Below, in pieces: positions 28,207-36,044 of a DNA stretch of 64,000 nucleotides (positions within the stretch are counted from its first letter, which is position 1; every line of letters starts with the position of its first letter). Source of the DNA: Streptomyces cyaneogriseus subsp. noncyanogenus (GTDB lineage: Bacteria; Actinomycetota; Actinomycetes; Streptomycetales; Streptomycetaceae); assembly GCF_000931445.1 (NCBI RefSeq), contig NZ_CP010849.1, positions 2,170,001-2,234,000 of the forward strand, written 5' to 3'. The position numbers and the translations under genes were made by a program. The notes beneath the pieces are model-generated. The model made no database searches. It was not told the origin of the DNA and worked only from the letters and a program-made list of their open reading frames with translations.

Positions 28207-29238
28207 ATGGCTCTGCTGCGCATGCTCCTGAGTGGGGCGCGGAAGCGGGGGAAGCCGCCGCGCCTGGCCGCCGGACCGTCCGCCGAGGACGAGGTGCTCC
28301 TCGACGCGCCCGACGACCGTCTCGCCCCCGCCCTGATCGCGGCGGCGCACGGCGGGTACGCGCCCGCGGCCGAGCTGCTGGCCGCCACCCGGGAGAGCGC
28401 CGAGTGGGAGCACCGCGACCGGTACGCGGCCCGGCTGGCGGTCATCGCGCGCTCCCGCCCGGAGTGGCTGCGCGCCTGGTACGCCGCCGCCCCGCACGAC
28501 CCGGACGCCCTGCTGGTCGGGGCCCGCCTCGCGGTGGACCGCTGCTGGGAGTCGCCGGCCCGCGCCGAGCTGCTGCGCCAGGCGGACCCGGCGATCACGG
28601 CGGCCGCCGACAGCGGCGGGCCCGACCCGGTGCCCTGGCGGATCGCGCTGGACGGCGCGCTGGGCCGGGGCACCGGGCCCGCCGAGTTCGAGCGGCTGTG
28701 GGGCGAGGCCGTGCGCCGCTGTCCGCACCACTACGGCAGCCATGTGGCGGCGCTGGAGTACCTGGCCGCGACCTCGCCCGGCGCGCACCGCGCGTGCCTG
28801 GACTTCGCCGAGACCGCCGCGCAGGACGCGCCCGAGGGGGCCCTGGTGCGGGCGCTGCCGCTGCGGGCCGCCTTCGCGTGCCTGGCCGCGGGCGGCGGGC
28901 CGGGGGTGGAGCCGGCCCGGCTGCACGCGGCGGCCGATCTCGCGATCGCGCTCTCGTCCGCCCACCCGGCCGCCGACCCGTGGCCCGCGGAGCTGCGCAA
29001 CCTGCTGGCGTACGTGCTGGTGCGGCTGGGGCGCCGGGCGGACGCCCTGGAGCAACTGCGGCTGACCGGCCCGTACGCGACCTCCTTCCCCTGGGAGCGG
29101 GAGGCGGACGATCCGCTCGGCCGCTTCCTGGACGTGCGCCGTGACATGGGCGCGGCGGTGGCCCGCGCACCGGTTCCGGCGGGTTCCGGCCGCCCCCGAT
29201 ACGGGCACGGCCGCCGTGTCCGCTCCGCCGACCATTAG
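28207..29238 (+). CDS. Conserved Streptomyces protein of unknown function, helical-repeat-like
   Basis: 343 residues, mostly Ala/Leu/Arg-rich helices with a spacing like that of TPR or Sel1 units (PALIAAAHGGYAPAAELLAATR, LRNLLAYVLVRLGRRADALEQLRL). No catalytic motif or signal peptide is seen. The start is uncertain: ATG 28207 is used, and ATG 28195 is in frame; neither has a strong ribosome site. A possible promoter, TTGCCC at 28114 with TACAAC at 28138, gives an 18-base spacer. It is 11 bases ahead of the Lon-domain gene and probably cotranscribed. Confidence 0.65.
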   Translation: MALLRMLLSGARKRGKPPRLAAGPSAEDEVLLDAPDDRLAPALIAAAHGGYAPAAELLAATRESAEWEHRDRYAARLAVIARSRPEWLRAWYAAAPHDPDALLVGARLAVDRCWESPARAELLRQADPAITAAADSGGPDPVPWRIALDGALGRGTGPAEFERLWGEAVRRCPHHYGSHVAALEYLAATSPGAHRACLDFAETAAQDAPEGALVRALPLRAAFACLAAGGGPGVEPARLHAAADLAIALSSAHPAADPWPAELRNLLAYVLVRLGRRADALEQLRLTGPYATSFPWEREADDPLGRFLDVRRDMGAAVARAPVPAGSGRPRYGHGRRVRSADH

Positions 29239-29249
29239 GCTTCTGCGTC

Positions 29250-29990
29250 GTGACCACCGTCCGGCTCCCCCTGTTCCCGCTGAACTCGGTCCTGTTCCCG
29301 GGGCTCGTCCTTCCGCTGAGCGTCTTCGAGGAGCGGTACCGCGCCATGATGCGCGAGCTGCTGAAGACGTCCGAGGACGAACCGCGCCGGTTCGCCGTCG
29401 TGGCGATCCGGGACGGCCACGAGGTGGCGCCGAGCGCGCCCGGCCTGCCCGATCCGACGGCGCTGCCCGAGCGGGGCGCCGCCGCCGGGTTCGGCCCCGA
29501 CCCGGCCAAGGCGTTCCACAAAGTGGGCTGCGTGGCGGACGCGGCCACCATCCGGGAGCGGCCCGACGGCACCTTCGAGGTGCTGGCGACCGGCACGACC
29601 CGGGTCCGGCTGCTGTCGGTGGACGCCTCCGGCCCCTTCCTGACGGCCGAGCTGGAGCCGCTCGCCGAGGAGTCCGGCGACGAGGCGGGGGCGCTGGCCG
29701 AGGGGGTGCTGCGGGCCTTCCGCCAGTACCAGAAGCGGCTGGCGGGAGCGCGGGAGCGGTCGCTGGCGACCGGTGCCGACCTGCCGGACGAGCCCGGCGT
29801 GGTCTCGTATCTGGTGGCCGCCGCGATGGTGCTGGACACACCCACCAAGCAGCGGCTGCTCCAGGCCCCGGACACCGCCTCCCGCCTGCGCGACGAGCTG
29901 AAACTCCTTCGCGCGGAGACGGCCATCATCCGTACGCTGCCGTCGTTGCCGGCGTTGGAGCTGACGCGCGGCCCGACGAGTCTGAACTGA
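29250..29990 (+). CDS. Lon N-terminal substrate-binding-domain protein
   Basis: 246-residue protein made of a LON substrate-binding domain without ATPase or protease parts. The start TTVRLPLFPLNSVLFPGLVLPLSVFEERYRAMM is the typical opening of the domain, and FHKVGCVADAATIRERPDGTFEVLATGTTRVRLL follows. The C-terminal helical part spans residues 130-246. Such single-domain proteins are widespread; they may bind unfolded peptides or metabolites, but the role is unproven. GTG 29250 lies 11 bases after the previous stop. Confidence 0.87.
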   Translation: MTTVRLPLFPLNSVLFPGLVLPLSVFEERYRAMMRELLKTSEDEPRRFAVVAIRDGHEVAPSAPGLPDPTALPERGAAAGFGPDPAKAFHKVGCVADAATIRERPDGTFEVLATGTTRVRLLSVDASGPFLTAELEPLAEESGDEAGALAEGVLRAFRQYQKRLAGARERSLATGADLPDEPGVVSYLVAAAMVLDTPTKQRLLQAPDTASRLRDELKLLRAETAIIRTLPSLPALELTRGPTSLN

Positions 29991-30022
29991 CCCACCGACG
30001 CGAGAGCACGGGAGGCGGCCGG

Positions 30023-30571
30023 ATGGCGAAGAAGGCGAAGAAGCAGCAGCTGGACGGGGCGCGCGAGACCCGCCCCGGCAAGGGCGGCGGGCGCCGGGCG
30101 GGCGGAACGCCGGCGACGGTGGCGCTCGCCGCGGCGGGGGTGCGCCACACCGTCCACTCCTACGAGCACGACCCCGCCCATCCCTCCTACGGCGAGGAGG
30201 CGGCGGAGGCGATGGGCGTCTCCCCCGACCGGGTGTTCAAGACGCTGGTCGCGGACGTCGACGGCACCCTGACGGTCGCGGTGGTGCCGGTGGCGGGCCA
30301 GCTCGATCTGAAGGCGCTGGCGGCGGCGGTGGGCGGCAAGCGCGCGGCGATGGCCGACCCGGCGCTCGCGGAGCGCACCACCGGCTACGTCCGCGGCGGC
30401 ATCTCCCCGCTCGGCCAGCGCAAGAAGCTCCCGACGGTGCTGGACTCCTCGGCCGCGGCGCACGGCACGATCTGCGTCTCCGCCGGCCGCCGCGGCCTGG
30501 AGGTGGAGCTCGCCCCCGACGACCTCGCCCGGCTCACGGACGCCGTCCTCGCCCCCGTCGGGCGGGCGTGA
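30023..30571 (+). CDS. ybaK: YbaK/EbsC-type Cys-tRNA(Pro) deacylase
   Basis: 182-residue YbaK-family editing enzyme, which removes cysteine (or alanine) mis-attached to tRNA-Pro. The core motifs are SYGEEAAEAMGVSPDRVFKTLVADVDG (the conserved Lys near residue 74) and GYVRGGISPLGQRKKLPTVLD, including the GxxxGISPLG block. A basic 30-residue N-terminus precedes the domain (KKAKKQQLDG). The ATG has GGGAGG upstream. It ends a probable three-gene unit. Confidence 0.9.
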   Translation: MAKKAKKQQLDGARETRPGKGGGRRAGGTPATVALAAAGVRHTVHSYEHDPAHPSYGEEAAEAMGVSPDRVFKTLVADVDGTLTVAVVPVAGQLDLKALAAAVGGKRAAMADPALAERTTGYVRGGISPLGQRKKLPTVLDSSAAAHGTICVSAGRRGLEVELAPDDLARLTDAVLAPVGRA

Positions 30572-30655
30572 GTCCGCGCTGACCGGCGGGCGGCTTCGGA
30601 CGCGCCGCGCGGGAAGGCACGGGGGCGGGACGCGTCCGGGCGCCGCCCGTGGTGT

Positions 30656-31357
30656 TCAGGCCCGGGGCGGTTTCCCGTACGGGTCGCCCGGCCCGTCGTA
30701 GGGGCCCTGCGGGTGGGGTCCTTGCGGGTACGGTTCCGGGTCGCGCGGGCCGAACAGCGCCGTGAGGCCCAGATGGACCAGCAGCGCCGCCAGCGGCCAG
30801 GCCAGCAGCGTCCCCTTCGCCCCGAGCTTGAGCGGCGCCGGGAACGTCACGCCCTTGCCGACCTCCTTGGCGTGGGCGATCACGTCCTGCCCCGGGCCGA
30901 GCCAGACCCCGGTCCGCCAGGCCAGCAGGGAGCCGAGCAGCCCCCCGACGCCGAGCGCCACCACCAGCGGCACGCCGCCGCGCCGCCGCAGCAGGAAGAC
31001 GAGCACCGCGCTGAGCGCGCCGAAGGCCAGCGCCAGCAGCGTGAACGTTCCGTCGACGCCGATGGCCTGCTCGCCCTCGGTGTCCTTGAGGTAGACGACC
31101 CAGCTCCCGTCGACGGCCTCCCCGACCAGGGGCACGCGCGGCGCCAGCCACCACCACGCCACGCCGAGCAGCGCTCCGGCGATCGTCACCCCGACGGCCG
31201 TCACGACGGCCTCGCGCACTTCGGTCCTCATCCCGGGGCCGTCCTGTCCGTACGAGCCGCCCCATGCCTGCGCACCGGCGAACAGCGGCGTCTGCCGGTG
31301 CCGGTGGTGCGACGAGTGGTCGTGCGGGGGCGGGGGCGGGGTCAGCGGTGCGGTCAC
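30656..31357 (-). CDS. DUF2567-type membrane protein
   Basis: 233-residue membrane protein with four hydrophobic segments at about residues 48-70, 100-125, 128-150 and 182-200. A Pro/His-rich N-terminus (PPPPPHDHSSHHRHRQ) and a Pro/Gly-rich C-terminus are probably cytoplasmic. The block PLVGEAVDGSWVVYLKDTEGEQAIGVDG matches an actinobacterial family annotated DUF2567. Function unknown. It lies 34 bases after the ABC permease gene and may be cotranscribed with it. Confidence 0.7.
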   Translation of the reverse strand: MTAPLTPPPPPHDHSSHHRHRQTPLFAGAQAWGGSYGQDGPGMRTEVREAVVTAVGVTIAGALLGVAWWWLAPRVPLVGEAVDGSWVVYLKDTEGEQAIGVDGTFTLLALAFGALSAVLVFLLRRRGGVPLVVALGVGGLLGSLLAWRTGVWLGPGQDVIAHAKEVGKGVTFPAPLKLGAKGTLLAWPLAALLVHLGLTALFGPRDPEPYPQGPHPQGPYDGPGDPYGKPPRA

Positions 31358-31391
31358 CCTGACATCGTGCCAGGCCCGTCCGTGCGCCGCG

Positions 31392-32351
31392 TCACCGGAC
31401 GGCGGCCCTGCGATAGGCCCAGGTGGCGACGGCCAGCGAGATCACGCCGACCACCCCGCACACGGCGAGGTCGCCGAGGACGAAGGCCCAGTCCGGCCCG
31501 TGGGCGAAGGTCCGGGCGAACGCCTCCACGCCGTACGTCGACGGCAGCAGGTCCCGGGCCAGGCGGACCGCCTCCGGCATCCGCTCCGCCGGCAGCACCC
31601 CCAGCAGCAGCGCCGCGGACATGCCGAGCTGCCCGAGCAGCGTGGCCAGCTCCGGGCGCGGCGCGAGCAGTCCGAGGGCGGCGCCGAGCCCGGCGAGCGC
31701 GGCGCCGGCCAGCGGGATCACGGCGGCGAGCACCCACAGATGGGCCAGCGGCAGCCCGAACAGCACGCATCCGAAGACGGCGGTCACCACGGTCCCGGGC
31801 ACGGTGAAGGAGGCGTAGGCACCGGCGGCGCCCAGCACCACGGCGGCCGGCGGCACCGGCAGCGTCGCGTAGTGGTCGAGCCCGCCGCTGGCGCGCAACT
31901 GGCCGAAGTACTGCGCGAGCAGGTTCAGCGCGACGAACGCCACGACGAGCACCGACGACCCGGCGACCACGGCGCGCGCCTCGCCCCCGCCGTCGACCAC
32001 GCCGCGCATGAGGATCATGATCCCGATCGACTGGAAGGTCGCCACGAACAGCAGCGGGATCCGCGCCACGCGCGCGCGGGAGAGCTGCGCCCGGTAGACC
32101 GCCGCCAGCGAGGGCCACAACCGCGCCTTCGGCCCGAGCTCGGCGGCCCGCGGGGCGGGCTCGGCGGCCACGGCGCCGCCCGGCAGGACATCGGCGGGTA
32201 CGACACTCACGTCGTGCTGCTCCTCTTCGCTGAGGTCACTGAGGTCTCCCCCGGAGGCGGACGGGGTTCCCGGGGGCGCCGAGGCCCCGCCGGGGCTCCG
32301 GGGGAGGTCACCCCGGCGGGCGGGCGGAGAGGCGGCGGCCCGCGTGCTCAT
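31392..32351 (-). CDS. ABC-2 type transporter permease
   Basis: 319-residue integral membrane protein with six hydrophobic segments between residues 115 and 315, typical of ABC-2 exporters of the drug or polysaccharide class. The first 90 residues are a hydrophilic Ser/Pro/Glu-rich extension with no domain seen. The ATG overlaps the ATPase stop by 4 bases, so both subunits are made together. The conserved GLDHYATLPVPPAAVVLG stretch resembles NatB/DrrB-type permeases. The substrate cannot be read. Confidence 0.86.
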   Translation of the reverse strand: MSTRAAASPPARRGDLPRSPGGASAPPGTPSASGGDLSDLSEEEQHDVSVVPADVLPGGAVAAEPAPRAAELGPKARLWPSLAAVYRAQLSRARVARIPLLFVATFQSIGIMILMRGVVDGGGEARAVVAGSSVLVVAFVALNLLAQYFGQLRASGGLDHYATLPVPPAAVVLGAAGAYASFTVPGTVVTAVFGCVLFGLPLAHLWVLAAVIPLAGAALAGLGAALGLLAPRPELATLLGQLGMSAALLLGVLPAERMPEAVRLARDLLPSTYGVEAFARTFAHGPDWAFVLGDLAVCGVVGVISLAVATWAYRRAAVR

Positions 32352-33367
32352 GCCTTCACCAGCCCCTGCCGGGCGGCACCGCCGAGCGCCAGGTACACGT
32401 CCTCCAGGCTCGGGGTGGCGAGCGTGAAGTCGTCCAGGGCGGCGAAGGCGGCCCCACCGGTGACGGTGGCGACGACCGTGCGGGCCTCCTCGGGCGCGAG
32501 CCGCAGCGTCCAGCGGCGGCCGGACTCGGCGGCGCGGTCCCGCAGCGCGGCGACCTCGGGGACGTGCAGGGGGGCCGTCTCGCGCCACACCAGGTCGACG
32601 CGGACCTCGCCGGCGACCTGCTCCTTCAGCCCGGCGGGCGTGTCGCAGGCGATGACCCGGCCGCGGTCGAGGACCGCGACCCGGTCCAGGACGGTCTCGG
32701 CCTCGATGACGTTGTGGGTGACGAGCAGCACGGTGGTGCCGCGCTCGGCCCGGCGCCGGTCGACGGCGGCCCACACCGCCCGCCGCGCCACCGGGTCCAT
32801 GCCGGTGGTCGGCTCGTCCAAGACCAGCAGCGGGCGCTCCCCCACCAGCGCGGCGGCGAAGCAGGCCAGGCGCCGCTGGCCGCCGGAGAGCTTCTTCAGC
32901 GGGCGCCCGGCGATCGGGGTGAGGCCCAGCTCGTCCAGGACGGCGTCGCGCTCGTCCCGGGCCCGCCGGGCGTCCAGGCCGCGCAGCCGTCCGGTGGTCT
33001 CGGCGGCCAGCGACACGGTCAGCTCGTCCAGGGCGGTCGACTCCTGCCCGAGGTAGGCGAGGATCCGCGAGGCCCGCTCCGGGTGCCGCACGATGTCGTG
33101 GCCGAGGATCCGCACGGTGCCGGCGTCGGGCCGCATCAGTCCGGTGAGCTGCCGCACCAGGGTGGACTTGCCGGCGCCGTTCGGGCCCAGCAGCCCGAAG
33201 ATCTCCCCGCGCCGGATCTCCAGCCGGACGTCGTCGGTGGCCCGCACCTCGGGCGTCGCGGGGGCGCCGCGCCGGCCGCGCACGGCCGGGTAGGTCTTGG
33301 TCAGTCCGCGCACCAGGCACACCACGTCATCACGGTGCCGAGATGTCTGTGCCGCGCGCGTACTCAC
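32348..33367 (-). CDS. ABC transporter ATP-binding protein
   Basis: 339-residue ATPase of the DrrA/NatA exporter class. Walker A is LLGPNGAGKST (residues 60-69), the signature is LSGGQRRLACFAAAL and Walker B is LLVLDEPTTGMD, with the switch His in VLLVTHNVIEAE. A C-terminal domain of about 100 residues (GEVRVDLVWRETAPL on) resembles the extra domain of DrrA-type ATPases. GTG 33367 lacks a clear ribosome site, so an internal start is possible. It forms an exporter with the downstream permease. Confidence 0.92.
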   Translation of the reverse strand: MSTRAAQTSRHRDDVVCLVRGLTKTYPAVRGRRGAPATPEVRATDDVRLEIRRGEIFGLLGPNGAGKSTLVRQLTGLMRPDAGTVRILGHDIVRHPERASRILAYLGQESTALDELTVSLAAETTGRLRGLDARRARDERDAVLDELGLTPIAGRPLKKLSGGQRRLACFAAALVGERPLLVLDEPTTGMDPVARRAVWAAVDRRRAERGTTVLLVTHNVIEAETVLDRVAVLDRGRVIACDTPAGLKEQVAGEVRVDLVWRETAPLHVPEVAALRDRAAESGRRWTLRLAPEEARTVVATVTGGAAFAALDDFTLATPSLEDVYLALGGAARQGLVKA

Positions 33368-33494
33368 AAGGGACTACCCTACAGGCCGTCCATTCTCGTC
33401 CCGAGGCGTCCAAGGCTTACGCGTCTGTCCAGGTCAGAGCCATGTTTTCCACCTACTTCCGCACAGTCCGCGAGATCTGTGTGAGAGCCGAGAC

Positions 33495-33542
33495 ACGACG
33501 GAAGCCCCGGCCGTGGTGATCCCCGGCCGGGGCTTCCGTCGT
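33495..33542. terminator. Very strong hairpin after the 69-aa gene
   Basis: 19-bp perfect stem (ACGACGGAAGCCCCGGCCG and its complement) with a 10-base loop, just past the stop at 33550. It should end the accessory transcript and shield the ABC genes. Confidence 0.9.
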
Positions 33543-33549
33543 TACGGGC

Positions 33550-33759
33550 TCAGGTGTCGCAGTCCCGCAGTCTCTCCTCACGGGTCTTGATCACCCGCAG
33601 CCGGTCCGGCTGCTGCGAGGTCCACCGGTGCGGCCCGTACTCCGGCCGCAGCACCCACGTGGCGCCGCCGCGTACGTCCTCCACGATCCCGCGCCGGTCG
33701 GCGTCCTGGTCGTGGATCAGGTCGCCCACCCACGCGCGCCGCTTCCGCTCGCCGCTCAT
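33550..33759 (-). CDS. Small conserved actinomycete protein (69 aa)
   Basis: 69 residues from ATG 33759, with GGGAAGGGA upstream and an ATGA overlap with the broken kinase gene. The sequence (GERKRRAWVGDLIHDQDADRRGIVEDVRGGATWVLRPEYG) predicts a small beta-rich fold like an SH3 barrel. Similar small proteins travel with RsbW-like kinases and XRE regulators in Streptomyces. No function is known; a link to the neighbouring regulators is inferred from the coupling. Confidence 0.72.
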   Translation of the reverse strand: MSGERKRRAWVGDLIHDQDADRRGIVEDVRGGATWVLRPEYGPHRWTSQQPDRLRVIKTREERLRDCDT

Positions 33760-34177
33760 CCGTGTCCCTTCCCGTGCAGCTCCGCCCACACCCGTTTCCC
33801 CCACGGCAGCGGCTCGCTGCCCCAGTCCTCCGCCAGCTCCGCCACGAGCGCGAGGCGCGCCCGCCTTCGTCCTCCGGCCCTGGCGCCTTGCGCACCGGTG
33901 GGGCCTTCGAGAAGTCCACGACGCCGATGCGCACGCGCGCCGTGTCGGGCCTCTCGACAACCACCCGGATGGCGTCCCGCCGGGCGTGCTGCACGGCGTT
34001 GGCCACCAACTCGGACACGATCAGCGCCCCGTCCTCGGCCAGGTCGTCCAGGCGCCACGCAGCGCACGCGGCACGGACCAGACGCCGGGCGGGTGCGGCG
34101 CTCTCGGGTTGGCGGGGCAGGGTCTCGCTGTACCGGGGATGCCCGGTCCTGCGAGCCCGCGTTGTAGGTTGCGGCAT
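33756..34177 (-). pseudogene. RsbW-like ATP-binding protein, broken by a one-base deletion
   Basis: A GHKL-type anti-sigma/serine kinase of the SpoIIAB/RsbW class is encoded in two frames. The first, from ATG 34177, has the N box LIVSELVANAVQHARRD and VVDFSKAPPVRKAPGPEDEGGR; the second supplies LALVAELAEDWGSEPLPWGKRVWAELHG to the stop at 33756. One C is missing near 33856 on the plus strand, inside the G2 box GGRGLAL. The unshifted frame runs on with unrelated sequence. It may be a true mutation, programmed slippage or a sequencing error. Confidence 0.8.
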
Positions 34178-34302
34178 GTCGGTCTGCTCTCTCAGATCGG
34201 CCAAGCCCCGGGGCCGGTCGCACGGCCGCCGGGGCGCTGTCCGCTCATGTAAGCGACATGCCTGGAACGCTGACAGGGGCGCCGCGTCCCACTTTCACCA
34301 CG

Positions 34303-35517
34303 CTATTCGCAGACCCCCAGGAACTCCGCCAGCGGCCGCAGGCCCGGAGGGTGATTGGGGAGCGCCCACAGGTCGCGCACGATCGCCACGGCCAAGGTGT
34401 GGTGCTGCATCCATGTCGGCGCCACACGGCGCAGGGACTCCAGGGTCTTCACCGCTCCGGCCGCATCCCCGGTGTCCGTGTGGGCCCGGGCCACGTCCAG
34501 CAGCAGCCACGTGCGCCACGACGGAGGCGTGTCCCTGCTGAGCCGCATCCCCTTTGCCAGAGCCAGGGCGTCCTGCGGGTGCCCGTACTGCACTGCGAGC
34601 CGGACGCGTTCGATCCGGACCGACGAAGGGCTGAACACGCTGACCATGCGGTTGTCTCCGCCGTCGGGCAGCTTCGAGACGCGGGCGGCTTCCTTCTCGG
34701 CCGTCTCCATCATCGCGGCTGCGCGTTCGTAGTCGCCGCTTCGCGCGGCCGACGTGGCGGCGCTCATGGTCAGCGCACCCCACACCTTCAGGCCATCGGC
34801 CGTGTCGGTATGGCCCGCGTTCGCCATGTCGTCGGCGGCCCGCAGGGCGATACCCAACGCGTCTTCCAAACGGCCTTGCCGCTGGTACGTCCACGCCGTG
34901 GAGTTGACGATCATCGGCAGTAGCAGTGGATCGGAGGACTGTCCGGCAGCGCCTATGGCGCGCTCCAGGCTGATCAGGGCGAGGTCCGTCTTGCCCATCC
35001 GCACGGCTACGTGTCCGGCAAGCTGGAGTACCTTCCCCAGGGCCGCGAAACCGGCCCTGCGCTCGTCCTCGCTGCCCGAAGCGGTGGCGGAACGCGCATC
35101 CGAGATCAGGTCCGGCAGCGCCTTCATCACCGTGTCGAACTCGGCAGAGTGGTATTGCGTCCAGCTGTCCGCGATCTGCTCACGCAGGCTGTTCATGGAG
35201 AAGCCGGGCCCGGGCGGCTCGGGCGCCGGTCCCCAGAGAGCGGGCATGATGGCTCGGCGCACCGCCACGAAGCGGGGACCGTCGTTCTCCCCGGTGGAGG
35301 ACACGGCGGGCGGGTCCCCGAGAAGCGTGGTCAGCTCCACGCCTAGACCGTTTGCCAGGGCGTGCAGCGTGGGGAGACGCGCCGAGTGCTTCCGTCCCTG
35401 TTCGAGCTGACGGATCACGTCAACGGATACGCCGGAGCGCTCGGCCAGCTCTTCTTGTGTGAGGGAGGCGAGACGGCGCAGGCGGCGCAGAGTCTTCCCC
35501 AGGTCTTCGTTTGCCAC
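34303..35517 (-). CDS. XRE-family regulator with TPR-like C-terminal domain
   Basis: 404 residues. An N-terminal helix-turn-helix (residues 6-66: LGKTLRRLRRLASLTQEELAERSGVSVDVIRQLEQGRKHSARLPTLHALANGLG) is followed by about 300 residues of helical repeats (LISLERAIGAAGQSS, YQRQGRLEDALGIALRAADDM), as in peptide-sensing regulators. GTG 35517 begins the conserved helix-turn-helix. It is upstream of the broken RsbW-like gene in the same direction. Such regulator plus kinase plus small-protein sets recur in Streptomyces; the target is unknown. Confidence 0.86.
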   Translation of the reverse strand: MANEDLGKTLRRLRRLASLTQEELAERSGVSVDVIRQLEQGRKHSARLPTLHALANGLGVELTTLLGDPPAVSSTGENDGPRFVAVRRAIMPALWGPAPEPPGPGFSMNSLREQIADSWTQYHSAEFDTVMKALPDLISDARSATASGSEDERRAGFAALGKVLQLAGHVAVRMGKTDLALISLERAIGAAGQSSDPLLLPMIVNSTAWTYQRQGRLEDALGIALRAADDMANAGHTDTADGLKVWGALTMSAATSAARSGDYERAAAMMETAEKEAARVSKLPDGGDNRMVSVFSPSSVRIERVRLAVQYGHPQDALALAKGMRLSRDTPPSWRTWLLLDVARAHTDTGDAAGAVKTLESLRRVAPTWMQHHTLAVAIVRDLWALPNHPPGLRPLAEFLGVCE

Positions 35518-35609
35518 GCCGCCACGGTACGCCCGCCGTGCTCAGGGAAGGGCGCCGACGACGCCTCCGCTCGGGCGCTGGGCAGGGCCGTCCGCGTACA
35601 GCCCTCGGA

Positions 35610-35831
35610 GGTGCGCGCCTGGAGACCGGCCAACGGCAGATCACCGTGGACGACTTGACCGCCCTCGCGGCTGTCCTCGGGGTCCGGCCCGCCTCACTGC
35701 TCCCGTCCGACGGTGTGCTGGAAGACCCGTGCGCGGTCGGGGAGCACGCCTACGACTCCCGCGAGGTCAGCGGCCCCGGCCCGCGCGTCTGCAACGACTG
35801 CGGCCACCTGGACCCGCCGGACTCGAAGGGC
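35610..35831 (+). pseudogene. Remnant of a Cro/C1-type repressor
   Basis: The C-terminal half of a helix-turn-helix is readable (ARLETGQRQITVDDLTALAAVLGVRPASLL), then a hydrophilic part with two cysteines (VCNDCGHLDPPDSKG). The N-terminal half of the domain is missing, and no start or ribosome site is present. It joins an integrase remnant by a frame change. This looks like the control end of a decayed integrative element. Confidence 0.6.
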
Positions 35832-36012
35832 CGCACGCGATACCGCGCGTGGTGGACATCGGCCGCGACCCGGCCACCGGTAAGCGCAAGCAGCTCACCA
35901 TCACCAAGCCGACCGCGAAGGAGGTGAAGGCGGAGATCAGCCGCCTGACGCATCAGCGCGACCTCGGGACGCTCGTGGCCCCCGGCAAGGTCACGCTCTG
36001 GGAGTGGGAAAG
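35832..36012 (+). pseudogene. Remnant of a tyrosine integrase N-terminus
   Basis: From 35849 the frame reads VVDIGRDPATGKRKQLTITKPTAKEVKAEISRLTHQRDLGTLVAPGKVTLWEW, which matches my memory of the arm-binding domain of integrases from pSAM2-type elements and actinophages. The preceding RTRYRA is in another frame, and sequence after 36010 is unrelated, with no catalytic domain. It is a fragment of about 55 codons. Confidence 0.65.
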
Positions 36013-36044
36013 GCGCCGCGGCCGGGCTCTCCCGGGCGCGGCGC
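36013..36044. terminator. Hairpin at the end of the NYN-domain gene
   Basis: 14-position stem with one mismatch (GCGCCGCG-G-CCGGG against CCCGG-G-CGCGGCGC) and a 4-base loop, immediately past the stop at 36045. Confidence 0.7.

Noticed and set aside
30616..30652. Terminator between the YbaK gene and the DUF2567 gene
   Set aside because: Outer CACGGG/CCCGTG arms pair over six bases but the interior does not form a continuous stem, so it is not listed as a feature.
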